Below are positions 32,063-39,097 of a stretch of 39,097 nt of DNA, piece by piece. Source of the stretch: Streptomyces longispororuber. Lineage in GTDB: Bacteria; Actinomycetota; Actinomycetes; Streptomycetales; Streptomycetaceae. A program made the translations under genes and the position numbers. The notes below the pieces were generated by a model. That model saw nothing but the letters and a program-made list of their open reading frames with translations. It did no database searches and was not told where the DNA came from. Numbering within the stretch: position 1 is the first letter of the stretch; the number at the start of each line of letters is the position of its first letter. Location of the stretch: contig NZ_BNBT01000072.1 in the NCBI RefSeq assembly GCF_014656095.1, positions 1 through 39,097 of the forward strand, in the 5' to 3' direction.

Positions 32063-32497
32063 ATGCGGTACATCACTGGTGGGATCGCGCTGGGCGCCGC
32101 CCTCGCGCTCGGCGGCCTGAGCACCACGGCCGCGGCCGGCCCCGCGCCGGAGCCCGCCGGGGCACGCGGCTACGCGCCCTCCGAGCTGGTGCTCACCATC
32201 GGCTACGGCGAGAAGGCCGAGACCGCCTCCGTCCAGCGCGCGGTGACGCTCGGCTGTTCCTCGGGCGGCGTCGGCAGCCACCCGGACGCGGAGGCGGCCT
32301 GCGCGCAACTGCGCGCGGTCGGCGGCGCGTTCGACAAGGTGACGAAGAAGCCGTCCGACCGCCCCTGCACCAAGGAGTGGAACCCGATCGTCGTCACCGC
32401 CGAGGGCGTCTGGGAGGGCCGCCGGGTGGCGTACGAGCACACCTTCGCCAACCCGTGCGCCCTCAACCTGGGCAAGGGCAAGGTCTTCGCCTTCTGA
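32063..32497 (+). CDS. Streptomyces subtilisin inhibitor (SSI) family protease inhibitor
   Basis: A 144-residue secreted inhibitor. The ATG at 32063 follows AAGGGAG and a signal peptide (MRYITGGIALGAALALGG, cut near TTAAA). The mature SSI fold is clear: YAPSELVLTIGYGE, then GVWEGRRVAYEHTFANPC and the classic Phe-Ala-Phe C-terminus. Cys residues 65/80 and 102/132 match the two disulfides of SSI. By alignment with the SSI reactive loop (Cys-Pro-Met-Val), the P1 residue here is Lys104 in CTKEW, which in this family favours trypsin-like targets, although subtilisin is usually inhibited too. Two streptogrisin protease genes lie just downstream on the other strand. Confidence 0.95.
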   Translation: MRYITGGIALGAALALGGLSTTAAAGPAPEPAGARGYAPSELVLTIGYGEKAETASVQRAVTLGCSSGGVGSHPDAEAACAQLRAVGGAFDKVTKKPSDRPCTKEWNPIVVTAEGVWEGRRVAYEHTFANPCALNLGKGKVFAF

Positions 32498-32526
32498 CCC
32501 CAGCCACCCAGGCACCCCGCACTCCA

Positions 32527-32551
32527 GTGCCCCCGCCCACCGCGGGGGCAC
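32527..32551 (+). terminator. Perfect 10-bp hairpin after SSI gene
   Basis: GTGCCCCCGC (32527-32536) pairs with GCGGGGGCAC (32542-32551) around CCACC, 30 bases after the SSI stop. Confidence 0.75.
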
Positions 32552-32628
32552 ACCCATGCACAGAACCCGGCGTACAGCCGGCTTCACGAGACGACTGCGG
32601 CCACCGCACGGTGGCTGGACGTGAAGAC

Positions 32629-32660
32629 GGGCCCCGGAAACCTCGCGGTTTCCGGGGCCC
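32629..32660. terminator. Perfect 14-bp hairpin, bidirectional terminator
   Basis: GGGCCCCGGAAACC (32629-32642) and GGTTTCCGGGGCCC (32647-32660) pair perfectly around TCGC. It sits between SSI and the convergent protease gene and ends in TT on the plus strand. Confidence 0.85.
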
Positions 32661-32696
32661 TTCCCCGCGGTCCGGGCGAGCCCAGGTGAGCGGGCG

Positions 32697-33782
32697 TCAG
32701 CCGATCTGCGCCCCGTAGGCCTCCAGGGCCTCCGGCACCGGCTGGAAGAACGTCTCGCCGCCGGAGGTGCAGTCGCCGCTGCCGCCGGAGGTCAGGCCGA
32801 GCGCTGTGTCGCCCGCGAAGAGCGCGCCGCCGCTGTCGCCGGGCTCGGCGCAGACGTCGGTCTGGATGAGGCCGTTGACGACGTCGCCGTTGCCGTAGTT
32901 CACGGTGGCGTTCAGGCCGGTGACCTTGCCGTCGTGGAGCTGCGTGGTGGAACCGCTGCGCCGCACCTGCTGCCCGACCGTGGCCTCGCCCGCCTTGGTG
33001 ATCTTCTGTGTGCTGCCGTTGTAGAGGTTGACCTCGCTCGGGTGGGCGGTGTCGCCGGAGTACTTGACGATGCCGTAGTCGTTGCCGGGGAAGCTGGAGC
33101 CCGCGTTCTCGCCGATCGCCGGGCCGCCCTGCTTGTCGGACCAACTGGTGACGGACTCCGTGCAGTGGCCCGCGGTCAGGAAGTGCGGGGCGCCGTCCTT
33201 GACCACGTTGAAGCCGAGGGAGCAGCGGCTGCCGCCGCCGAAGATGGCGTCGCCGCCCGCGACGAAGGGCTTGAACTCCCCCTTGGTGCGCTGGAGTTCG
33301 ACCGTGCCGCCGAGCTTCCCCACGACCTCGGTCAGCCGCTTCAGCTCGGCGCCCCGCACCGTGCGGTCCGCGGTCACGACGACCTTGTTGGAGGCCGGGT
33401 CCGTGGCCCAGGCCGTGCCCGGGATCGACGCCTTGTCGCTCAGCGTGGCGCGGGCGCTCCTCAGCTCGGCCAGGGAGTTCTCGACGAGTCTGGCCCTGGC
33501 CCCCGCCGACTCGGCGGTCCTCACCGCGGACTTGTCCAGCACGTTCACGACGAGCTGGCGGGCCTTCGCGTCGTAGTACGTGCCCGCGGCGTCCGCGCCC
33601 AGCTCCTTGCCGAGCGACGAGGCGAGCTTTCCGGCCTGGGCGACCGACAGCCGGTCCGGCGTGGGGTCGGGGGTGTCGTCGCTGGCGTTCGCAGTCTGGA
33701 AGGTGACGGCCGCGCCGATCAGGGCGACGGCGCCCGCGCCCGCGAGGGCGGCACGCCGCCTGGGTATGCGTCGGTGCTTCAA
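32697..33782 (-). CDS. Streptogrisin-type S1 serine protease with long pro-region
   Basis: A 361-residue preproprotease. The TTG at 33782 is chosen because AGGAGG lies seven bases upstream and an Arg-rich signal peptide (KHRRIPRRRAALAG, possibly Tat-like but without a clear twin-Arg consensus) follows. A pro-region of about 140 residues is followed by the mature enzyme from about residue 174 (VAGGDAIFGGGSRCSLGF). The catalytic triad is His in LTAGHC, Asp in GNDYGIVKY and Ser in EPGDSGGAL. The pocket strand LTSGGSGDCTSGGETFF resembles streptogrisins A and B, so cleavage after large hydrophobic residues is likely. Its convergent neighbour is an SSI inhibitor, a plausible partner. Confidence 0.92.
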   Translation of the reverse strand: MKHRRIPRRRAALAGAGAVALIGAAVTFQTANASDDTPDPTPDRLSVAQAGKLASSLGKELGADAAGTYYDAKARQLVVNVLDKSAVRTAESAGARARLVENSLAELRSARATLSDKASIPGTAWATDPASNKVVVTADRTVRGAELKRLTEVVGKLGGTVELQRTKGEFKPFVAGGDAIFGGGSRCSLGFNVVKDGAPHFLTAGHCTESVTSWSDKQGGPAIGENAGSSFPGNDYGIVKYSGDTAHPSEVNLYNGSTQKITKAGEATVGQQVRRSGSTTQLHDGKVTGLNATVNYGNGDVVNGLIQTDVCAEPGDSGGALFAGDTALGLTSGGSGDCTSGGETFFQPVPEALEAYGAQIG

Positions 33783-34099
33783 GTCGTGTCCTCCTGTGGG
33801 GGGTCGGTCCGCTCCGGTGTGGGGACCTCGGCGGCCGGAAAGAGCGGGCACAGGACAACGCGGCGCTGGTGGGGCCGCGTCCGTGCCTCCAGGACGCGGA
33901 CCACTCTTCCCCGGCCCCCACGTCGTACACAAGGTCGACTTCAGGACGGGCGAACGCCGAGGGCGGCGCCCCGCGGCCGCGTTGACCGTGCGTGGTCACG
34001 CCTAGTCGTCCCGGCGCCGGTCCCCGGTGCAAACACCGCGTGCGAGGGCGTGGTGGGCAGCGGGTGAGGACTAGTCCTGTCCGGATTCCTCTGCTTGTC
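33783..34099. other. Protease upstream region with a 12-bp palindrome
   Basis: 317 bases between two minus-strand genes; it should hold the protease promoter. I see no gene. A perfect palindrome AGGACTAGTCCT is at 34067-34078, close to the end of the slipin gene, and the sequence around it (34050-34095) is less GC-rich than average. No clear -35/-10 pair. Confidence 0.5.
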
Positions 34100-35056
34100 C
34101 TAGGCCCCGGAGGGGGCGTCCTGCTCGGCGGCACCGGCCGTTGAACGCTCAACTCCGCTTGCGGGGGACGCCTGGGTGCCGCTGCCCGGCGGCTGCTCGA
34201 CGCCCTCGCCCGACGCCTGCCCGACGCCGCTGTCCGACGCCTGCGCCCGCTCCGCCCCGCCGCCCTGCGCGCCCTGCGCGCCCGACGGCGGCGGTCCCCC
34301 CTGGGCGCGCTCCAGGAAGCGCAGGAGTTCCACCGGGAAGGGCAGGACGAGGGTGGAGTTCTTCTCGGCGGCGACGGCGACCACGGTCTGCAGGAGGCGC
34401 AGTTGGAGGGCGGCGGGCTGCTCGGACATCTCCCGGGCGGCCTGGGAGAGCTTCTTGGAGGCTTGGAGCTCGGCGTCGGCGTTGATGACGCGGGCGCGGC
34501 GCTCACGGTCGGCCTCGGCCTGGCGGGCCATGGAGCGCTTCATGGTCTCGGGCAGCGACACGTCCTTGATCTCGACGCGGTCGATCTGCACGCCCCAGCC
34601 GACGGCCGGGCTGTCGATCATCAGCTCCAGGCCCTGGTTGAGCTTCTCCCGGTTGGACAGCAGGTCGTCCAGGTCGCTCTTGCCGATGATGGAGCGCAGC
34701 GAGGTCTGGGCCATCTGCGAGACGGCGAAGCGGTAGTCCTCGACCTGGACGACCGCGCTGGCCGCGTCCACGACCTTGAAGTACACCACCGCGTCCACCC
34801 GCACCGTGACGTTGTCGCGCGTGATGCCCTCCTGCGCGGGCACCGGCATCGTCACGATCTGCATGTTCACCTTGCGCAGCCGGTCCACGAACGGCACGAC
34901 CAGCGTGAACCCCGGCTCGCGCACCCTGCTCTGCAGCCGTCCGAGGCGCAGCACCACCCCGCGCTCGTACTGCTTGACGACACGCGCCGCGGACAGCACG
35001 TACAGCGCTCCCGCGGACGCGACGGCCGCACCGGCCGCCACCAGTTCCTCGACCAC
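34100..35056 (-). CDS. Slipin (stomatin/SPFH band-7 membrane protein)
   Basis: A 318-residue protein starting with GTG (MVEELVAAGAAVASAGALY). One N-terminal membrane hairpin or helix (residues about 5-25) is followed by the SPFH domain: VVKQYERGVVLRLGRLQSRVREPGFTLVVPFVDRLRKVNM, VTMPVPAQEGITRDNVTVRVDAVVYFKV. Next is the coiled-coil region MARQAEADRERRARVINADAELQASKKL. STLVLPFPVELLRFL closes the conserved part; the last 65 residues are Gly/Ala/Ser/Gln-rich and probably disordered. Slipins oligomerise into ring or cage structures and organise membrane microdomains. The NfeD-type protease partner often encoded beside slipins is absent; two secreted proteases flank it instead, perhaps by chance. 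Confidence 0.93.
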   Translation of the reverse strand: MVEELVAAGAAVASAGALYVLSAARVVKQYERGVVLRLGRLQSRVREPGFTLVVPFVDRLRKVNMQIVTMPVPAQEGITRDNVTVRVDAVVYFKVVDAASAVVQVEDYRFAVSQMAQTSLRSIIGKSDLDDLLSNREKLNQGLELMIDSPAVGWGVQIDRVEIKDVSLPETMKRSMARQAEADRERRARVINADAELQASKKLSQAAREMSEQPAALQLRLLQTVVAVAAEKNSTLVLPFPVELLRFLERAQGGPPPSGAQGAQGGGAERAQASDSGVGQASGEGVEQPPGSGTQASPASGVERSTAGAAEQDAPSGA

Positions 35057-35240
35057 GGCGACCCCCTGGGGCTCCCTGGGGCGGGCAGGGCTTGCAGTAC
35101 GAAGGTAACCCCGCGCCCGGCCCCGGGGCGAGCCCCCGCCGGGCGGCGGAGGGCCCCCGCCCGGGAGCCGGACGGGGGCCCGTGTGCCGTGGCCGGCGCG
35201 CGACGGCGTGCCCGTACGCGCGGCCGTCAGCGGACGCGGA

Positions 35241-36140
35241 TCAGTACACGCTGACGTTGTACGCGCGCAGCGCCTCGGTGACCGGCTGGAAGAAGGTCGT
35301 ACCGCCGGAGGAGCAGTTGCCGCTGCCGCCGGAGGTCAGGCCGAGGGCGGTGGAGCCGGCGTACAGCGGGCCGCCGCTGTCACCGGGCTCGGCGCACACG
35401 GTGGTGCGGATCATGCCGTACACGACGTCGCCGCCGCCGTAGTTCACCGTGGCGTTCAGGCCGGTGACGCGGCCGGAGTGGGTGCCGGTGGTGGAGCCGC
35501 GGCGGGTCACGTTCTGCCCGACGGTCGGGTCGGCGGCGCGGGTGATGTCCTGGCTGCCCACGGTGCCGGCCTTGTCGATCGAGGTGTTCGTGTAGCGCAC
35601 GATGCCGTAGTCGTTCGTGGGGAAGCTGGAGCCGTGCGTGGTGCCGAGCACGGTCGTCTTCGCCGAGTTGGCCCACCACGTGCCCGCGCCGTCGGTGCAG
35701 TGGCCGGCGGTGAGGAAGTAGTAGGTGCTGCCGTTGCGCACGTTGAAGCCGAGCGAGCAGCGCCAGCTACTGGCGTAGGTGGCGTCGCCGCCCGAGATGT
35801 ACTTCTTGAACGTGCCCGGGGTGCGCTCGATCCTCAGGGCGCCCGCGTTGTCGCCCGCCGCCTCGCGCAGCTCGGCGATCTCGGCCCTCGAGACCGTGCT
35901 GTCGACGGTGACCACGACCTTCTTGGTCTTCGGGTCGATGTTCCAGGCGGTGCCCGCCACGTCCGCCTCCAGGACGGCGTCACTGGCCGCCGTGAGCTCG
36001 GACGCGCTGTACGTACGGGCCTCCTCGGCGCCGGCGGTCGGCGCCGCGAGGGCGGCGGCGGCCACGAGGCCGGTCGCCACGGCGAGGGCGCGGGAGTGTC
36101 TGGTTATGGAGCTGCGGGGGGTGGTGCGCTTGATCCTCAC
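35241..36140 (-). CDS. sprB: Streptogrisin B-like secreted serine protease
   Basis: A 299-residue preproprotease very close to S. griseus protease B as I remember it. The GTG at 36140 gives VRIKRTTPRSS, matching the known start, with GGGAGG upstream. Signal peptide, a pro-region of about 75 residues (SASELTAASDAVLEADVAGT ... TPGTFKKY), and a mature enzyme of 185 residues from about I115 (ISGGDATYASSWRCSLGF), the same mature length as SGPB. Triad: His in LTAGHC, Asp in TNDYGIVRY, Ser in EPGDSGGPL. SGGSGNCSSGGTTFFQPV is the substrate pocket of chymotrypsin-like streptogrisins. It is paralogous to the 32697-33782 protease, but with a much shorter pro-region. Confidence 0.93.
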   Translation of the reverse strand: MRIKRTTPRSSITRHSRALAVATGLVAAAALAAPTAGAEEARTYSASELTAASDAVLEADVAGTAWNIDPKTKKVVVTVDSTVSRAEIAELREAAGDNAGALRIERTPGTFKKYISGGDATYASSWRCSLGFNVRNGSTYYFLTAGHCTDGAGTWWANSAKTTVLGTTHGSSFPTNDYGIVRYTNTSIDKAGTVGSQDITRAADPTVGQNVTRRGSTTGTHSGRVTGLNATVNYGGGDVVYGMIRTTVCAEPGDSGGPLYAGSTALGLTSGGSGNCSSGGTTFFQPVTEALRAYNVSVY

Positions 36141-36292
36141 GACTGGTTCCTCCCGAGGGAAGTCAGGGGGCCCCTGTGGGGTCGGGGCCCGTGAGGCGCA
36201 GCCAACGGGCACGGCGCATTCCGGTACGTCGTGCCCCTGACAAGCGCTGCACGGGAGTATTCGGGCAGGTGTCGTGGCGCACAAGGTGACGT

Positions 36293-36313
36293 TTCCGGCC
36301 GCCCTGGCCGGAA
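36293..36313. terminator. Perfect 8-bp hairpin in the gap before the sprB-like gene
   Basis: TTCCGGCC (36293-36300) and GGCCGGAA (36306-36313) pair around GCCCT. It lies between the DUF1684 gene and the protease gene on the minus strand, beyond the larger hairpin at 36364-36396. Confidence 0.45.
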
Positions 36314-36363
36314 GAAGTCGTGTGCCGGGCGGCTCCGGCGGGACGTGCTCCCGCCGTCGGCCG

Positions 36364-36396
36364 CCGGGGCCGGAGGCCCGGGTGCCCCGGCCCCGG
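36364..36396 (-). terminator. Terminator-like hairpin after the DUF1684 operon
   Basis: CCGGGGCCGG (36364-36373) and CCGGCCCCGG (36387-36396) are perfect complements around a 13-base loop, 19 bases after the DUF1684 stop in the direction of transcription. Confidence 0.65.
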
Positions 36397-36414
36397 AGCC
36401 GCCGGCCGGGCGGA

Positions 36415-37224
36415 TCAGCGGCGCAGGAGGTTCCGCTCCCCCGCGGCGATCTCGGCGGTGAGGGTGTTGCCGGGCGGCGGGAAGGGGCAGATGAAGTGGT
36501 CGGCGAACGCGCACGGCGGCAGCAGGGCGCGGTTGAAGTCGACCGTGACGCGGCCGTCGGGGCCGGGCGCGGCGGGCCGCAGGAAGCGGAAGCGGTAGCT
36601 GGAGGTGCCGCTGGTGGCGTCCGCGAACACGGCCCACAGGGAGCCGTCGCCCTCGACGCTCACCTGGAGCGCCTGCTCGTGCCCGCCGAGGCGGAAGACG
36701 AGTTCCCCGCCGAGCCCGAGCCCGCGCTCCACGCCGTCCGCGTTGGAGACCCGTACGGTGCGGTCCTCGGCGTACGGGGTGAAGCGGCCCTCGACCGCGA
36801 AGCGCGGGTCGTACGGCGTGGCGTCGATGCCGGTGAAGGCGCGCCGCGCCGGGGCGTCCGGGTCGAAGTCCCGTACGGCCCAGAGCCCTTCGCGGACCAG
36901 GACGACCAGGCGGCGGTCGCCGAGCGCGAGGCGGGACCCCGGCACCGGGCCGGTGTCGGCGGTGAGCCGGGCCTCGCCGGCGAGGGGCCGCCCGTCGAGG
37001 GTGAGGCCGTCCTCGGCGGCGGCGGTCAGGACGACCCCGTCGCCGCCCGGGGACGCGGCCCAGTGTCCGGGCAGGCCGGGCAGGGCGCCGTCGGGGTGGT
37101 CGGCGAGCCAGTGCGTACCGGTGAGGGACAGCGGCCCGTACGGCGCGGAGACGGACTCGACGCGCCGCTCGTGCCACTGCTTCCAGTCGCGCCGTGTGTC
37201 TTCGATGGTGCTCACGCGGATCAT
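36415..37224 (-). CDS. DUF1684 family protein
   Basis: A 269-residue protein with no signal peptide. The ATG at 37224 overlaps the monooxygenase stop as ATGA. The DUF1684 pattern is clear: an early WKQWHERRVESVSAPYGPLSLTGTHWL segment, DFDPDAPARRAFTGIDATPYDPRFAVEGRF in the middle, and DFNRALLPPCAFADHFICPFPPPGNTL near the end with two conserved Cys. The family has no firmly known function that I can name; the clustered Cys, His and Pro residues may bind a metal or a cofactor. As the last gene of the LLM monooxygenase operon, it may take part in the same oxidation pathway; this is inference from position. Confidence 0.88.
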   Translation of the reverse strand: MIRVSTIEDTRRDWKQWHERRVESVSAPYGPLSLTGTHWLADHPDGALPGLPGHWAASPGGDGVVLTAAAEDGLTLDGRPLAGEARLTADTGPVPGSRLALGDRRLVVLVREGLWAVRDFDPDAPARRAFTGIDATPYDPRFAVEGRFTPYAEDRTVRVSNADGVERGLGLGGELVFRLGGHEQALQVSVEGDGSLWAVFADATSGTSSYRFRFLRPAAPGPDGRVTVDFNRALLPPCAFADHFICPFPPPGNTLTAEIAAGERNLLRR

Positions 37225-38711
37225 CCCTTCGCCACGGGCTCGGGCAGCCCCAGATGTGAGCGCAGCGTCGCGCCCCGGTATTCCGTACGGAAGGCGCCGC
37301 GCTCCTGGAGCAGCGGCACCACCCGTTCGACGAACTCGTCCAGGCCGCCGGGGGTCAGGTGCGGTACGAGGACGAAGCCGTCGGCGGCGCCGCCCAGGAC
37401 GGACTCGTCGAGCTGTTCGGCGACGGCGGCGGGCGTGCCGATGAAGGACTGCCGGGCGGTCGTCTCGATGACGGTCTCGCGCAGGGACAGGCCCTTGGCG
37501 CGGGACAGGGCGCGCCACTGCTCGGCGACGGCCGACGGATCGCCGACCCTCGCCCGGCCCCGGACCGGCGCCGCGTGCGGGTCCGGGTCGATGTCGGGCA
37601 GCGGTCCTTCGGGGTCGTACGCGGAGAGGTCGACGCCCCACACCTGTTCCGCGGCGAGCAGGGCCTTTCGCGGCGAGACCTGTTGGCGGCGGATCTCGGT
37701 GGCGCGCTCCTGGGCCTCGGCGGCGGTGTCGCCGAGGACGACGGTGACCCGGGGCATGATCCTCAGGTCGCCGGGTTCGCGCCCGTAGGCCGCGAGGCGG
37801 CCCTTGACGTCCGCGGATAAGGCGCGGCCCGCCTCCGGGGTGCCGTACCGCGCGCAGACCACGTCGGCGGCGGACGCGGCGAACTCGCGCCCCTCGGCGG
37901 AGTCCCCGGCCTGGATGACGACGGGGTGGCCCTGCGGCGGCCGGGCCACGCCGAACTCCCCGGCGATGTCGAAGTGCGGCCCGCGGTGCGCGAACGGCCG
38001 GGGCCCGTCCGGGCCCCAGGAGTCCCACAGCTCGCGGGCGGCGGCGACGAACTCGGCGGCGCGGGTGTGGCGCTCGGCGCGGTCGAGGAAGCCGCCGCGC
38101 CGGAAGTTCTCCCCGGTGAACGCGTCGGAGGAGGTGGCGACGCTCCAGGCGGCGCGCCCGCCGCTGAGGTGGTCGAGGGAGGCGAGCCTGCGGGCGAGGT
38201 CGTAGGGCTCGTTGACGGTCGCGCTGACGGTGGCGGCCAGGCCGATCCGGTCGGTGACGGCGGCGAGCGCGTTCAGCACGGTGAGGGGCTCGGGGCGTCC
38301 GACGACGTCCAGGTCGTGGATGCGGCCCTTGTGCTCGCGCAGCCGCAGGCCCTCGGTGAGGAGGAAGAAGTCGAAGAGCCCGCGCTCGGCGGTGCGGGCC
38401 AGGTGCGCGAAGGAGGAGAACGCGATCTGCGAGCCCGCGCGGCCGCCGGCCCAGACGGCGGTGTCGTCGACGCCCGGGACGTGGACGGCGAGGTGGATCT
38501 GCTTGCGGGGGCGGGCTTCGGCGGGGCGGGGGCGGCCCTCGGCGGTACGAGTACGTCCCTCGGCGGTACGGGGGCGGCCTTCGGCGGTACCGGGGCGGCC
38601 TTCCGCGGTGCCGGTGCGGGCGCGGGTGCGGCCCCCTGCGGTACGGGTACGGCTTCCGGTGCTGGGCAGGCGGCCCTCGGCGGTGCGCGGGCCGGGCGTG
38701 CGGCGCGTCAT
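37221..38711 (-). CDS. LLM flavin-dependent monooxygenase (NtaA/SnaA/DszA type) with repeat N-terminal extension
   Basis: A 496-residue FMN-using enzyme. The ATG at 38711 overlaps the upstream stop (ATGA). Residues 1-69 are an Arg/Thr/Gly-rich extension with five tandem TAEGRPR-like heptads (35-69); the enzyme proper starts at about KQIHLAVHVPG. Family motifs: FSSFAHLARTAERGLFDFFLLTEGL, LNALAAVTDRIGLAATVSATVNEPYDLARRLASLDHLSGGRAAWSVATSSD, PQGHPVVIQAGDSAEGREFAA and GTPAAVAEQLDESV. These enzymes work with a separate flavin reductase to oxidise small molecules such as chelators, sulfonates, thioethers or sulfur heterocycles. No reductase is in view. It is the second of two consecutive LLM genes. 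Confidence 0.92.
   Translation of the reverse strand: MTRRTPGPRTAEGRLPSTGSRTRTAGGRTRARTGTAEGRPGTAEGRPRTAEGRTRTAEGRPRPAEARPRKQIHLAVHVPGVDDTAVWAGGRAGSQIAFSSFAHLARTAERGLFDFFLLTEGLRLREHKGRIHDLDVVGRPEPLTVLNALAAVTDRIGLAATVSATVNEPYDLARRLASLDHLSGGRAAWSVATSSDAFTGENFRRGGFLDRAERHTRAAEFVAAARELWDSWGPDGPRPFAHRGPHFDIAGEFGVARPPQGHPVVIQAGDSAEGREFAASAADVVCARYGTPEAGRALSADVKGRLAAYGREPGDLRIMPRVTVVLGDTAAEAQERATEIRRQQVSPRKALLAAEQVWGVDLSAYDPEGPLPDIDPDPHAAPVRGRARVGDPSAVAEQWRALSRAKGLSLRETVIETTARQSFIGTPAAVAEQLDESVLGGAADGFVLVPHLTPGGLDEFVERVVPLLQERGAFRTEYRGATLRSHLGLPEPVAKG
38505..38609 (-). repeat. Five 21-bp coding repeats in LLM monooxygenase N-terminus
   Basis: Five tandem copies of a 21-base unit (core GCGGCCTTCGGCGGTAC on the plus strand) encode TAEGRPG, TAEGRPR, TAEGRTR, TAEGRPR and PAEARPR. 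More diverged copies lie further upstream (residues 10-15 and 24-30). Confidence 0.9.
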
Positions 38712-39097
38712 GATGCCTCCCCGGCGCGCACGGCGTAGCGGTTGGCGGGGCGGGCCAGGCCCAGGTGGTCCCGGAGCGTGGCGCCCGGGTAGAAGGTGCG
38801 GAACAGGCCGCGGTGCTGGAGCAGCGCGACCGTGCCGTTGACCAGGCGCTCCAGGTCCCGCGCGGGTTCGACGGGGGTGAGGTGGAAGCCGTCGGCGGCG
38901 CCTGCCGCGTGCCAGGCCGTGACGAGGTCGGCCAGGTCGACGGGGCCGCCCCGGTAGAGCGGCCCGTCGGCGGTGGGCAGCGGGCCGCCGCCGTGCCCCG
39001 GCTGCGCCGCGTGCTCGCCGCCGCCGAGGTCGAAGACGAGCGCGGCGAACACCCGCAGCTCCGCGGGGTTCCGGCCGAGCGCGGCCGCGCGCCTGCG
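38708..39097 (-). CDS. Second LLM flavin-dependent monooxygenase, C-terminal end only
   Basis: The frame is open to the window edge, so only the last 129 residues are seen. GRNPAELRVFAALVFDLGG matches the strand before the C-terminal part of NtaA/SnaA-type enzymes. AAGAADGFHLTPVEPARDLERLVNGTVALLQHRGLFRTFYPGATLRDHLGL matches the end of the complete LLM gene next door (ADGFVLVPHL, ERVVPLLQERGAFRTEYRGATLRSHLGL). It is therefore a paralogue, translated just before it with an ATGA overlap. Confidence 0.9.
   Translation of the reverse strand, partial: RRRAAALGRNPAELRVFAALVFDLGGGEHAAQPGHGGGPLPTADGPLYRGGPVDLADLVTAWHAAGAADGFHLTPVEPARDLERLVNGTVALLQHRGLFRTFYPGATLRDHLGLARPANRYAVRAGEAS

Overview
The window is chromosomal DNA from a Streptomyces or very close relative. 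Base composition is very GC-rich with near-saturated third-position GC. GTG and TTG starts and 4-base ATGA overlaps are common. The gene set is typical of the genus: a PASTA-less Ser/Thr kinase, an SGNH secreted lipase, a Streptomyces subtilisin inhibitor, streptogrisin proteases, a sortase-anchored LPMO and DnaE2. From memory (not checked), the order kinase/lipase ... LPMO ... Y-family polymerase/DnaE2 resembles the S. coelicolor SCO1724-SCO1739 neighbourhood.

Layout. 1-3763: end of a NicO-type Ni/Co exporter, a membrane Ser/Thr kinase and a convergent secreted lipase, the last two sharing a perfect hairpin. 3999-14482: an exopolysaccharide or cell-envelope glycan locus. It holds a small membrane protein, a CelD/FemAB-like acyltransferase, two GT2 glycosyltransferases, a CE4 deacetylase, a 1470-residue protein joining a lipid-linked-sugar flippase to a second polytopic (GT-C-like) domain, and a convergent membrane-anchored GH39-like hydrolase. 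The four genes from 5922 to 13024 overlap one another and are almost certainly one transcript. 14616-19965: a DUF-type AAA+ ATPase, an intergenic block of three 82-bp tandem repeats plus a 41-bp imperfect inverted repeat, a YtrA-type GntR regulator, a double-GNAT/DUF402 pair, and a TetR regulator with a clear palindromic operator upstream of an SGNH esterase. 19978-24534: a methyltransferase-Nudix-VOC fusion, a 47-residue small ORF, a GNAT, a cell-wall-anchored AA10 LPMO and a pentapeptide-repeat protein. 24610-29166: a mutasome-like pair (an inactive, shortened Y-family protein and DnaE2) behind a near-consensus LexA box. 29337-31587: an ABC-2-like membrane protein and an orphan SMC/ABC-type ATPase. 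32063-36140: a secreted protease/inhibitor group (SSI, two streptogrisins) with a slipin between the proteases. 36415-39097: a minus-strand operon of two LLM flavin monooxygenases (one cut by the window edge) and a DUF1684 protein.

Together the genes are mostly about the cell surface and its surroundings: glycan assembly, export and trimming; lipases; chitin or cellulose oxidation; protease control; plus an SOS mutagenesis cassette. The least expected items are the flippase/GT-C fusion with its repeat-rich linker, the three-domain methyltransferase-Nudix-VOC protein, and several coding or intergenic minisatellites. Functions rest on motifs read by eye; no database search was possible.
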